From: Enterococcus pingfangensis | GTDB lineage: Bacteria > Bacillota > Bacilli > Lactobacillales > Enterococcaceae | Assembly: GCF_005405205.1 (NCBI RefSeq) | Contig: NZ_BJDP01000014.1 | Span: forward strand, 1 to 40,863 | Length of the DNA: 40,863 bases | Direction: 5' to 3' | Shown: piece after piece, positions 1 through 7,754 of the stretch | How positions within the stretch are numbered: the stretch's first letter is position 1 | Layout of the letters: the number at the start of each line of letters is the position of its first letter | The notes under the pieces: model-generated | The model's database searches: none | The model's input: the letters and a program-made list of their open reading frames with translations, nothing else | What the model was told of the DNA's origin: nothing | Program-made: the position numbers and the translations under genes

Positions 1-143
1 TATCGAACACCTTTGGAAGTATTTTTGAGTTACGTAAGTATTGATGATTTGTCTAACTTAATTTGACAATTAAGATATATTTAAAAATAATATTTTATGC
101 GTAAAAATTACATTAAAATAATTTAATTATGCAAAATATCTAT

Positions 144-181
144 TAAAAAAGGCTGGTTCCCGCTTTGTTATCGGCTTTTTT
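144..181 (+). terminator. possible terminator of a gene upstream of the window
   Basis: An A-rich arm (AAAAAAG, one bulged G, CTG) can pair with CGGCTTTTTT across a loop of about 16 bases and ends in a T-run. It would end a plus-strand transcript entering from the left. No gene lies in 1-415. Apart from this hairpin and the two minus-strand hairpins listed next, I see only AT-rich sequence and a TTGACA at 63-68 with no clear -10 or reading frame behind it. Confidence 0.35.
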
Positions 182-252
182 CGGTATCAGCTAAAGTATT
201 TGTGAAAAAACTGATTTTTTCAATCTATTCCTCAAGATTTTCTTTGAACCTG

Positions 253-285
253 AAAAAGCTGATTGTGCATCCAGCAATCAGCTTT
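253..285 (-). terminator. second, tandem terminator hairpin on the minus strand
   Basis: AAAGCTGATTG (255-265) and CAATCAGCTTT (275-285) form a perfect 11-bp stem with a 9-base loop. Read on the minus strand, the stem is followed by five T. It lies about 90 bases beyond the main terminator of the 3D-domain gene and may catch read-through. Confidence 0.5.
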
Positions 286-370
286 ATTGGCAAACTATTT
301 AATGATTCGGAATCGTTCGCTGCACTTTGCTTTAATGATCAGATAAAATAAGAACCCGACTTGTAACTAT

Positions 371-412
371 TAAAAAAGAACCGTTTGAATTTAAAAATTC
401 AAACGGTTCTTT
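371..412 (-). terminator. terminator of the 3D-domain protein gene
   Basis: AAAGAACCGTTTGAATTT (375-392) pairs perfectly with AAATTCAAACGGTTCTTT (395-412), and on the minus strand six T follow. It begins 3 bases after the stop codon of the minus-strand gene. Confidence 0.88.
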
Positions 413-415
413 CAT

Positions 416-1612
416 TTAACTAATAACTGTCACTGTGACAGAGCGGCGGCCCCATTGGATACACTCTTCAACAGTTGAGAAGTGGCAGTCGATAATGTTT
501 CCTTTGATCGCGCCGCCGGTATCGCCCGCAATCGCAATTCCGTACCCAGAGACTTCCACCATTGATCCTAGTGGGATGACGCTTGGATCGACCGCGACGA
601 CTTGCGGATTTTGGCGTAAATCGATTCCCATCGCCGTAAAGTAAGTATTGACTGACTCCGCGCAAGAATACGCAGTCGATTCCATTTGCAGGGTCCGACC
701 AGAAGTTGTCGGCGTGCTTGGTTCAGCCGGCTTTTCGGCTGCCGGTTTTGGTTGTTCACTTGTCGTCGTTTGTTGTGAACTAGCTGGTTTTGAAACTTGT
801 GAAGCTGCCTGTGAAGCAGCTTGCGCTTTTTCTTGTGCTGCTGCAACTTTGGCTGCTTCCTCTGTTTTTTTCGCAGCTGCGGCTTGTGCAGCCTTTTCTG
901 CTTGAGCCGCTTTTTCGGCTTTCGCTTCTTTTTCCGCTTGCGCTTTTTGCGCTTTTTCAGCAGCTTCCCGGGCTTTCTCGACTTCTTTGTCTTGGCTGAT
1001 TTTTTCTAAACTTGTTTTATTATCGGCCAGTTCTTGTTTTAAATTCGCCATTTTATTGTCCAGTTTAGTCGTTTCAGCTTCAAGACTTTGGCTGTCTTTT
1101 TTTAGTTGTACTTGTGTTTTTTCTTGCGTAACTTTCAACTCGGTCAATTTATCTTTAGCTTCGCCTAAGCTGGCTACCTTTGTTTTTTCTGCATTTTGGA
1201 TCACTGACATCGCAAATGCCCGGTCCAGAAATTCGCCTAGATCTTTGGCTTCCAATAATGCCGTGATGGAACGATTGGTCATACTATTGACTTGCGCCGT
1301 TTTCATCCGTTCAGCGATTGCTAGTTTCCGCTGCTCGATCTTTTGCTCGGTTTCTGTAATATCGGTTTTTATTTTTTTCAAAGTCGCCTCATTTTGGCTG
1401 ATCTTTGTTCGAATATCATTGACTTCTTGATATTTTTCATTGACATCATTCAATGCGATCTGTAATTCTCCGCTGATTTTATCGCTTTGACGAGTGATCG
1501 CAGATTCTTTTTTATCTAATTCATTCAGTGACTCTGCTTGTGCAAAGACTGGTAAAAGTACGTTAGCGCCTAACAACAGTGTCGCTGCGAACCCAAACAT
1601 TTGCTTTTTCAC
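416..1612 (-). CDS. secreted coiled-coil protein with C-terminal 3D domain
   Basis: A 398-residue exported protein of the kind that acts on or in the cell wall. Residues 1-26 form a signal peptide ending in AQA. Residues about 28-215 are heptad-rich coiled coil, as in PcsB-like N-termini. Residues about 215-300 are a low-complexity Ala/Lys/Glu then Pro/Ser/Thr linker. The last ~95 residues are a 3D (three-aspartate, RlpA-like double-psi barrel) domain, with its aspartates in AVDPSVIPLGS, AGDTGGAIKG and IDCHF. Such domains occur in murein-active proteins (MltA and Sps/YabE types), so a wall-remodelling role is inferred. The start is GTG, with AAAGGTGG about 10 bases upstream. It is monocistronic with a strong terminator. 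Two cysteines in the 3D domain (near the YSC and IDC motifs) are uncommon and could form a disulfide. Confidence 0.85.
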   Translation of the reverse strand: MKKQMFGFAATLLLGANVLLPVFAQAESLNELDKKESAITRQSDKISGELQIALNDVNEKYQEVNDIRTKISQNEATLKKIKTDITETEQKIEQRKLAIAERMKTAQVNSMTNRSITALLEAKDLGEFLDRAFAMSVIQNAEKTKVASLGEAKDKLTELKVTQEKTQVQLKKDSQSLEAETTKLDNKMANLKQELADNKTSLEKISQDKEVEKAREAAEKAQKAQAEKEAKAEKAAQAEKAAQAAAAKKTEEAAKVAAAQEKAQAASQAASQVSKPASSQQTTTSEQPKPAAEKPAEPSTPTTSGRTLQMESTAYSCAESVNTYFTAMGIDLRQNPQVVAVDPSVIPLGSMVEVSGYGIAIAGDTGGAIKGNIIDCHFSTVEECIQWGRRSVTVTVIS

Positions 1613-1748
1613 TTAAAAAGTCCACCTTTCTATTTACCCTTCGTTATTATACGAAAAAAAAGATGGCTTTTTGTTTCAGCAATATTACATTTCATTACAA
1701 AATAAAGTGATTTTAAATACATCGCAGCCTATTTTATTTTAGCTACAG

Positions 1749-1790
1749 AAAAAAGATTATTCCCGCAAGCATCGCCAGAACAATCTTTTT
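1749..1790 (-). terminator. terminator of the CmpB-like gene
   Basis: AAAAAAGATTATTCC and GAACAATCTTTTT form an imperfect stem with a GC-containing loop. T-runs flank both ends, so it can act on the minus strand behind the gene ending at 1808. Confidence 0.65.
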
Positions 1791-1807
1791 GTCATGTTTT
1801 TGTAATA

Positions 1808-2593
1808 TTATTTTTTCCGCAACTCTTTAGCCAACTGCCGAATCTCTGCTAAAGGACCTATTATATCTTTTGATTTCATATTTGGGAAACCATTCAAAAA
1901 GCGGCGTTCTTGAAAATTCAACTTAGGTAATTGCTTGCGCCACTCTGGTTGTTCCTTGAGTTCTGTCAGCCATTGACGATTTTGCAAACGCTCCTCTGCC
2001 GCGACTTTCAATTCACCAAAGTCAGAAGAAAGCTGTTCTTTTTTGTCTTGGATCGTCAAATTCATCTTGTTGATTGCTTGGCGTAATGAAGCTAGGTTGG
2101 CTAAGGTAAAACCTAAATCAAAGCTCGTAATCATCAATAAGATCATTGGCAGAAAAATACCAAAACGCTGTTGCCATTCGGTAATCAGGTTCATTAGATA
2201 CGGATTTAAAACACGGACAATGAAAACGCAGGCCAATCCCCAAAAAATCGATACCGGTACTGCAACTCGGCCGTTGATATTCAACGGTACGTCTTTATAA
2301 TCCCAGAGTGATAAATGAAAGATTTTTTCCAATAGAAAACTCGTGAGATATTCTAATACCGTCACTAATAGTAGTGCTAAGACAAACAGCAAGACGAGAT
2401 TCTGCTGGTACGGCTCGATCAAGTATAAAACGCCGACGACTCCAAAACCATAAATCGGCGTGATCGGGCCCAATAAAAAACCGCGATACACAAAATGTTT
2501 CGCTTTGAGCGAACAATAGACCGTCTCCCACAACCAGCCGATCAACGAATAACAAAAAAATAATAGCACTACGTTGGTAAATTCTCGTTCCAT
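1808..2593 (-). CDS. CmpB-like (PF06541 type) membrane protein
   Basis: A 261-residue integral membrane protein resembling the family annotated 'putative ABC-transporter type IV / CmpB' (PF06541). The N-terminal half holds about four or five hydrophobic segments. It carries the family-like stretches SLIGWLWETVYCS, RGFLLGPITPIYGFG and the conserved-looking WDY in the second third. The last ~90 residues are charged and probably cytoplasmic. No ATPase gene is adjacent, so the transporter label is only a family name and the function is unknown. ATG start at 2593. It is a single gene between its own terminator and a divergent ABC exporter. Confidence 0.75.
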   Translation of the reverse strand: MEREFTNVVLLFFCYSLIGWLWETVYCSLKAKHFVYRGFLLGPITPIYGFGVVGVLYLIEPYQQNLVLLFVLALLLVTVLEYLTSFLLEKIFHLSLWDYKDVPLNINGRVAVPVSIFWGLACVFIVRVLNPYLMNLITEWQQRFGIFLPMILLMITSFDLGFTLANLASLRQAINKMNLTIQDKKEQLSSDFGELKVAAEERLQNRQWLTELKEQPEWRKQLPKLNFQERRFLNGFPNMKSKDIIGPLAEIRQLAKELRKK

Positions 2594-2770
2594 TTTATGC
2601 CCCCTATTCTCGAACTCAATTATTCCACGGATAACAAGAAAATGCTAGTTTTTACAAATCACTTAGCTGAGTTTGAAAACTTTCCCAATCAGCTAACATC
2701 TTACCCCAAAAGAACTGCTCGAAATTTCGGCTTTCAGCGTTTAACTTTCGGAACAGTTTGACAAATACGT

Positions 2771-2791
2771 TACAATAGAAGCAATTCTATT
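2771..2791 (+). promoter_or_regulatory. probable promoter -10 and hairpin before the ABC exporter
   Basis: TACAAT at 2771-2776 is a plausible -10, though no good -35 sits at the right distance; the TTGACA at 2758-2763 is only 7 bases away. Overlapping it, AATAGAA-GCAA-TTCTATT (2774-2791) forms a 7-bp hairpin that could be an operator or a 5' RNA structure. Confidence 0.35.
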
Positions 2792-2828
2792 TTACGTGTC
2801 AGCTATTTTATTTATTGGAGGAACGAAT

Positions 2829-4553
2829 ATGTTTCAACTTTTACGTTATGCTAAAAATTATCGCAAGGAGATTATCCTCGGCCCTTTTTTCAAATTCTTA
2901 GAAGCCGTCTTCGAACTGATCTTGCCGTTATTCATGGCCCGCTTAGTCGATGAAGGCATCGCGCAGCACGATCAAGAAAAGGTAATCGAGATGACAATCG
3001 CTATGTTGGGACTATCGCTTGTCGGTCTGATTTGTGCGCTGATCTGTCAATATTATGCGTCGATTGCCTCGCAAGGATTCGGAACAGTTCTGCGAAATCG
3101 TCTGATGGAAAAAATCAATCGTTTTTCACATCAAGAGCTGAACCGCTTTGGGACGGATACTCTGATCACTCGTATGACTAACGACATCAATCAAATGCAA
3201 GGTGCTTTAGCGATGTTGATCCGCTTAGTCGTTCGTGCGCCTTTTTTAAGTATCGGTTCTGTCATTATGGCTTTTTATATTGATTGGCAGATGGGGCTCA
3301 TTTTCTTGATTTTATTGCCGCTGTTTTGTCTGATTTTATTTTTGATTATCCATTTTTCAATTCCCTTATACAAAAAGATCCAGCAAAAATTAGATCAATT
3401 GAATCAGCTGGTCACTCAAAATCTAAGCGGTGTGCGGGTCATTCGCGCCTTTGCTCGAACAAAGACCGAGACCGATCATTTTACTAAAGAAACCGAAGAA
3501 ATCTCTCGTTTGAATCAAAATGTTGCGAATATCTCGGCACTACTTTCTCCTACTACGACTTTGATCATGAACGCTGGTGTTGTCGCTTTGCTTTATTTTG
3601 GCGGTTTTAAAGTAAATATTGGACACTTGGAACAAGGACAGATTTTAGCTTTGATCAATTATATGAATCAAATGCTCTTAGCTTTGATCGTCGTCTCAAA
3701 CTTAGTCATTCTTTTTACTCGGGCAGCAGCGTCAGCCAATCGAATCAATGAAGTTTTTGCCACCGATTCAACGTTGATCGATTCTGGTACCGTACACCAA
3801 ACAGCTGAACAAGCTCCATTAGTTGTATTTGATAATGTAGACTTTCGTTATACTGAAAAATCAGGACTAGCTTTGCAGGCTGTTTCTTTTACTTTGGAAA
3901 AAAATAAAATTCTTGGCATTACCGGCGTGACTGGCAGCGGCAAATCGACGTTGATCAGTTTGATCCCACGATTTTATGATACCGCTGCAGGAGCGATTTA
4001 TTTTGCCGGCAGCAATGTCAAAGACTGGTCGTTAGACAATTTACGTTCAATGATCGCGCTCGTTCCACAAACCGCTGTTTTATTCAGCGGAACGATTCGC
4101 GAAAATCTGCAATGGGGAAAACCCAATGCCACCGATGAAGAATGCTGGGCGGCACTGGCTACCGCTCAAGCCGCTGAATTTGTTGAAACACTGCCGGAGG
4201 GTTTAGATACTGTCATCTTAGAAAATGGGAAAAACTTTTCCGGTGGACAGCGGCAACGTTTGACGATTGCCCGCGCGTTGATCCGCAAACCAAAACTTTT
4301 GATTCTAGATGATTCCTTGTCTGCTTTGGATTATCAGACTGATTTAGAGTTGCGGCAAGCGTTAAAACGCGATCTAGATTGCGGCGTCATCATTATTTCC
4401 CAGCGCCTTCGCTCGCTTCAAGCTGCTGAAACGATCTTGTTGCTGGATAATGGGAGAATTGCGGCTCAGGGCCGCCACGGAGAACTCTTGCAAACTTCTG
4501 AACTTTATCAAGAGTTGGTCGAATCTCAAGCAGAAAGCGAGGCACTCCAATGA
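2829..4553 (+). CDS. heterodimeric ABC exporter, subunit with degenerate ATPase residues
   Basis: A 574-residue fused permease/ATPase half-transporter. Six membrane helices span roughly residues 1-310 and the nucleotide-binding domain roughly 330-560. I see Walker A (GVTGSGKST), Q-loop (VPQTAVLF), a canonical signature (FSGGQRQRL) and Walker B ending LILDDS, where the catalytic Glu is Asp. The H-loop His is Gln (IISQRL). This pattern marks the subunit that contributes Walker motifs to the degenerate site of a TM287/288- or EfrAB/LmrCD-like heterodimer. An upstream GTG at 2796 is possible, but GGAGG at 2817-2821 points to the ATG at 2829. It overlaps the next gene by ATGA. The substrate is unknown; multidrug export is typical of the family. 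Confidence 0.9.
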   Translation: MFQLLRYAKNYRKEIILGPFFKFLEAVFELILPLFMARLVDEGIAQHDQEKVIEMTIAMLGLSLVGLICALICQYYASIASQGFGTVLRNRLMEKINRFSHQELNRFGTDTLITRMTNDINQMQGALAMLIRLVVRAPFLSIGSVIMAFYIDWQMGLIFLILLPLFCLILFLIIHFSIPLYKKIQQKLDQLNQLVTQNLSGVRVIRAFARTKTETDHFTKETEEISRLNQNVANISALLSPTTTLIMNAGVVALLYFGGFKVNIGHLEQGQILALINYMNQMLLALIVVSNLVILFTRAAASANRINEVFATDSTLIDSGTVHQTAEQAPLVVFDNVDFRYTEKSGLALQAVSFTLEKNKILGITGVTGSGKSTLISLIPRFYDTAAGAIYFAGSNVKDWSLDNLRSMIALVPQTAVLFSGTIRENLQWGKPNATDEECWAALATAQAAEFVETLPEGLDTVILENGKNFSGGQRQRLTIARALIRKPKLLILDDSLSALDYQTDLELRQALKRDLDCGVIIISQRLRSLQAAETILLLDNGRIAAQGRHGELLQTSELYQELVESQAESEALQ

Positions 4554-6304
4554 TCAAAAAGAATTTCTTTCGTTCGTTAAAATTGTTTCTTCCTTATCTT
4601 GCGGCTTATCCGAAAGAGTTGATCGCTGCGATTGTTTTAGGCATCGCCAGCGGGATCACTTCTGTATTGATGACTTATTATATCGGGGTAGCTGTCGATC
4701 AGATGGTCAATCAAGGTGCCGTGGATTTTGAGCGGCTCTTTCAGATTCTTCAATTGTTTATCGGAATCTTTTTAGTGACGGTCGTCAGCCAATACTTTAT
4801 TCAACGTCTAGGAAATACTGTCGCCTTTGATTCTGTCGCTAAATTGCGGGAAGAAACTTTTGCTCATCTGAATCGATTGCCTTTAAGTTATTACGATCAA
4901 AGTTCTAAAGGTGATATCGTCAGCCGTTTTACGAATGATATGGATACTATTTCGACTGCAATTTCAGCCGTTTTTAATCAAGTCTTTTCTGGAATGACTG
5001 TCGTTTTAGTCGCTTTAGTCTTTATGTTATTTCTTAGCCCATTGCTGACATTAGTTGTCTTAGCAGCGACACCTATCATCTTTTTATTGACGTATATCGT
5101 TGCTCGAACGTCTCAGCAATACTTCACTAGCCAGCAACAATTAGTCGGTTCGATCTCAGGTTTCATTACAGAAATGGTCGGCAATCAAAAAATCGTCAAA
5201 GCCTTCCAGCGTGAAGAACAAAACCAAGTGAATTTCGAAGCGTTGAACCAAGAATTATATGTGCGGGGTCAAAAAGCTCAGTTTGCTTCTGCCATAACCA
5301 ATCCTGCTTCACGTTTTGTCGATCATCTGGCCTATTTGACCGTGGGACTTGTCGGAGGGTTATTAGCGTTGAAAACAAACAGCGATGTGACGATCGGGAT
5401 CATTTCCAGTTTCACGATCTATTCCAGTCAATTCACCAAACCTTTTATCGAACTTTCTGGGATTACGATCCAAATCCAAACAGCGGTCGCCGGGCTTGAT
5501 CGTTCATTTGAATTATTAAAAGAACCGATCGAACAAGCAGATGATCCTGCTGCACATGTATTGTCTACAGCGGAAGGAAAAGTTGTTTTTGATCAGGTGG
5601 CTTTCTCCTATCAAAAAGATCAACCGCTGATTGAAGACTTCAACTTGACTGTTGAGCCGGGGGAAACGATCGCGATCATCGGAAAAACCGGTGCCGGAAA
5701 ATCGACCTTAGTGAATTTGCTGCTGCGTTTTTATGAAGTCGATCAAGGCAAAATCACAATCGATGGGACCGACATTCGCCAATTGACCCGCGACAGCTTG
5801 CGCCGGCAATTCGGGATGGTCCTGCAAGAAACATGGTTGTTAGACACTAGTTTGCGAGCAAACTTACGCTACGGTCGGAAATCTGCAACCGATGAAGAAA
5901 TCTACGCGGCTTTAAAAGATGCCTACATGTACGATTTTGTCATGCGCTTACCTGACAAATTGGACACACTTGTAGGTGAAGCGGGAATCAAACTTTCTGA
6001 TGGTCAACGACAGTTATTGACCATTGCTCGCACCATGATCAGCCGTCCAGCCATGCTGATCCTTGATGAAGCCACTAGTTCTGTCGATACGTTGACCGAA
6101 CAAAAAATTCAGCGGGCTTTTCTCGCTATGATGAACGATCATACGAGTTTCGTCATCGCTCATCGCTTATCAACAATCCAAAATGCCGATCAGATCCTTG
6201 TACTCGATCACGGGAGAATCGTCGAGATCGGTCAGCATCACGAACTCCTGCAAAAAAACGGCTATTACAAAAAGCTCTACCAAGCCCAATTTTCTCAAAG
6301 CTGA
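4550..6304 (+). CDS. heterodimeric ABC exporter, catalytically competent subunit
   Basis: A 584-residue permease/ATPase half-transporter and partner of the preceding gene, translationally coupled through ATGA. Membrane helices lie in residues ~1-315 and the ATPase in ~340-575. Walker A (GKTGAGKST), Q-loop (VLQETWLLD), Walker B with catalytic Glu (LILDEATSSVD) and H-loop His (VIAHRLST) are intact. The signature is LSDGQ instead of LSGGQ. Together with its partner's Asp and Gln substitutions, this puts all the defects in one composite site, as expected for asymmetric exporters. It ends before a terminator shared with the converging MFS gene. Confidence 0.9.
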   Translation: MIKKNFFRSLKLFLPYLAAYPKELIAAIVLGIASGITSVLMTYYIGVAVDQMVNQGAVDFERLFQILQLFIGIFLVTVVSQYFIQRLGNTVAFDSVAKLREETFAHLNRLPLSYYDQSSKGDIVSRFTNDMDTISTAISAVFNQVFSGMTVVLVALVFMLFLSPLLTLVVLAATPIIFLLTYIVARTSQQYFTSQQQLVGSISGFITEMVGNQKIVKAFQREEQNQVNFEALNQELYVRGQKAQFASAITNPASRFVDHLAYLTVGLVGGLLALKTNSDVTIGIISSFTIYSSQFTKPFIELSGITIQIQTAVAGLDRSFELLKEPIEQADDPAAHVLSTAEGKVVFDQVAFSYQKDQPLIEDFNLTVEPGETIAIIGKTGAGKSTLVNLLLRFYEVDQGKITIDGTDIRQLTRDSLRRQFGMVLQETWLLDTSLRANLRYGRKSATDEEIYAALKDAYMYDFVMRLPDKLDTLVGEAGIKLSDGQRQLLTIARTMISRPAMLILDEATSSVDTLTEQKIQRAFLAMMNDHTSFVIAHRLSTIQNADQILVLDHGRIVEIGQHHELLQKNGYYKKLYQAQFSQS

Positions 6305-6348
6305 TGAACCTTTCAATAGAATCATTACAACTATTTCAAGTTGCAGAC

Positions 6349-6393
6349 AAAAAGAATCAGCAGGCAAATTAACTCGCCTGCTGATTCTTTTTT
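6349..6393. terminator. bidirectional terminator shared by the ABC and MFS genes
   Basis: AAAGAATCAGCAGGC (6351-6365) pairs with GCCTGCTGATTCTTT (6376-6390), with A- and T-runs on the two outsides. The right arm encodes the final residues (about KNQQA) of the minus-strand MFS protein, so that gene's stop codon lies inside the loop. Confidence 0.9.
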
Positions 6394-7598
6394 ACCCTCG
6401 CTCGACGGTAAAACGCCAAACATAAAAGACTGATGATTAGTGTTAGAAAACCTGAAATCAAGAACCACCGAGCAATTCCAAATTTTTCTGATAAAGGTCC
6501 AGCCAACAATAGACCAATCGGCATCGCACCTGACATCACACTGCCAAATAGTGAAAAGACGCGTCCTAATTTTTCTGGCGGGACTGTTTCTTGTAAGTAA
6601 GAAGTAAACGGAATATTGTATAGATTCCCAACACCGCCCATCAAGACACAGAAGAAAATGAACAGCCAATAACCAGTTAGATTTGCCGGAGCTAATCCGC
6701 TGCCGATAAATGTAATAGCCAAACCGACATTTGCTAGTTGAGAAGCTAGTAATTTTTCTTGCCAATTCTTCTTTATTCCGATCAAAAAGGCACTGAGCAT
6801 CATTCCAACAGCATAAGAAAATTCAACTATACTGGCAAACCAGGCCGATAATTCAAAGTGCACATTTGTCATCAAAGGAAATAAAACGCCCAATGGCAAA
6901 TAGAAAATCATAATAAAAAAGGAGAAGAATGTCACTACTAACAGCGGCGGATCTTCTTTAAAGACAGCAAAACCAGCCTTTAACTCTTTCAAATAATGTT
7001 GCATACTTTCTTCACTGCGCGGAACATCGGGAACTTCAACGATCCATAACGTCACACAGGCTGCTAAAGCACCAATCAAATCCGTTAACAAAATCAGCCA
7101 TAAAGGCATTACAGCAAACATTGCTGCACCTATAACCGGACCTAACATAAACGCACCGGATTGCAAAAATTGATTCCAACTATTCGCTTGGACCAACTCT
7201 TCTTCTGGGACTAATAATGGGACAATTGCTTGAATCGAAGGTGTGTGAAAAACATTTGCCAACGCTCGTAAAAACAATGCTGCGATCACAACTAAATAGC
7301 CCGGATTTCCTAATAAAAACCAAAAGGATAAAACGAGTGCGACTAGACCCATGAATAAATCCGCAAAAATCACAATATATTTTCGCTTCAGTCGATCAAG
7401 CCAAACACCGACAAAAGGTCCTAAGAATAGCTGAGGCAAATACGCCGATAACCCGGCTAAAGACAGCATGATCGCTGATTTTGATTCGTTAGTCAGCCAC
7501 CAGATCAGGGGAAATTGGACGGCGGAACTTCCAATCAAAGATACCGTCTGACCAGATAAAATTGTTAAATATTTTTTTCTCCATTGTTGTTTTTCCAT
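6369..7598 (-). CDS. MFS efflux transporter (DHA3, Mef-like)
   Basis: A 409-residue major facilitator protein with about 12 hydrophobic segments. The N-terminus (WRKKYLTILSGQTVSLIGS, then GPFVGVWLDRLKRK after helix 2) resembles the DHA3 drug-efflux family that includes the macrolide pump MefA, from memory of that family. The preferred start is the ATG at 7598, with AAAGGAG 5 bases upstream. A TTG at 7643 would add 15 residues but lies inside the attenuator RNA and has no ribosome site. The gene sits behind a 13-codon leader with an RLR motif and a hairpin able to mask its AAAGGAG, which suggests antibiotic-induced translation. It is probably co-transcribed with the upstream lipoprotein gene, since no terminator intervenes. 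Substrate inferred, not shown. Confidence 0.88.
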   Translation of the reverse strand: MEKQQWRKKYLTILSGQTVSLIGSSAVQFPLIWWLTNESKSAIMLSLAGLSAYLPQLFLGPFVGVWLDRLKRKYIVIFADLFMGLVALVLSFWFLLGNPGYLVVIAALFLRALANVFHTPSIQAIVPLLVPEEELVQANSWNQFLQSGAFMLGPVIGAAMFAVMPLWLILLTDLIGALAACVTLWIVEVPDVPRSEESMQHYLKELKAGFAVFKEDPPLLVVTFFSFFIMIFYLPLGVLFPLMTNVHFELSAWFASIVEFSYAVGMMLSAFLIGIKKNWQEKLLASQLANVGLAITFIGSGLAPANLTGYWLFIFFCVLMGGVGNLYNIPFTSYLQETVPPEKLGRVFSLFGSVMSGAMPIGLLLAGPLSEKFGIARWFLISGFLTLIISLLCLAFYRRARVKKNQQAS

Positions 7599-7603
7599 AA
7601 TTG

Positions 7604-7680
7604 CTCCTTTGTTTGTCGTTTGAACAAACAAGAAGTTCGTCAAACGCTGATTATTTGATCACTAGTTCGTTTCTCAAGCG
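7604..7680 (-). promoter_or_regulatory. translational attenuator of the MFS gene
   Basis: On the minus strand TTGTTTGT (7631-7624) pairs with ACAAACAA (7616-7609) around a 7-base loop. CTTC (7635-7632) extends the stem onto GGAG (7607-7604) with one bulged A, covering the MFS ribosome site. An alternative helix joins CGTTTGA (7646-7640) to TCAAACG (7623-7617). A third, short pairing joins leader codons (AAACG, 7672-7668) to CGTTT (7646-7642). The three are mutually exclusive in the 1:2, 2:3, 3:4 manner of erm attenuators. The folds were found by hand. Confidence 0.62.
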
Positions 7681-7692
7681 AATAGAATACAT
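7651..7692 (-). CDS. leader peptide MYSIRLRNELVIK with RLR motif
   Basis: A 13-codon ORF, ATG at 7692 to TAA at 7651, with a very strong AGGAGG ribosome site (spacing about 8). The peptide MYSIRLRNELVIK carries Arg5-Leu6-Arg7. R/K-x-R/K motifs, for example MRLR of ErmDL, are known to make ribosomes stall in the presence of macrolides or ketolides. A ribosome halted at codons 5-7 would cover the leader segment AAACG (7672-7668), which can otherwise pair with CGTTT downstream. The stop codon is 52 bases before the MFS start. The peptide has no other evident function. Strong start signal, short length, position and motif all fit an inducer-sensing leader. Direct proof is lacking. Confidence 0.72.
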   Translation of the reverse strand: MYSIRLRNELVIK

Positions 7693-7754
7693 AAAAATCC
7701 CTCCTAATTTATAATAATTTTTCTAGTGCCATTAATTATTTCGCTTTTCGTCTG

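Noticed and set aside
435..1430. Several open frames opposite and overlapping the coiled-coil gene
   Set aside because: They mirror the low-complexity Ala/Lys/Glu codons of the real gene and lack start signals.
2758..2776. TTGACA with TACAAT as a consensus promoter
   Set aside because: The hexamers are only 7 bases apart, too close for one promoter; kept only as a weak -10.
2796..2828. Longer ABC subunit starting at GTG 2796
   Set aside because: The frame is open but GGAGG at 2817-2821 is placed for the ATG at 2829, and the extra residues do not resemble the family start.
7599..7643. N-terminal extension of the MFS protein from a TTG at 7643
   Set aside because: It lies in the attenuator RNA and has no ribosome site, whereas AAAGGAG sits 5 bases before the ATG at 7598.
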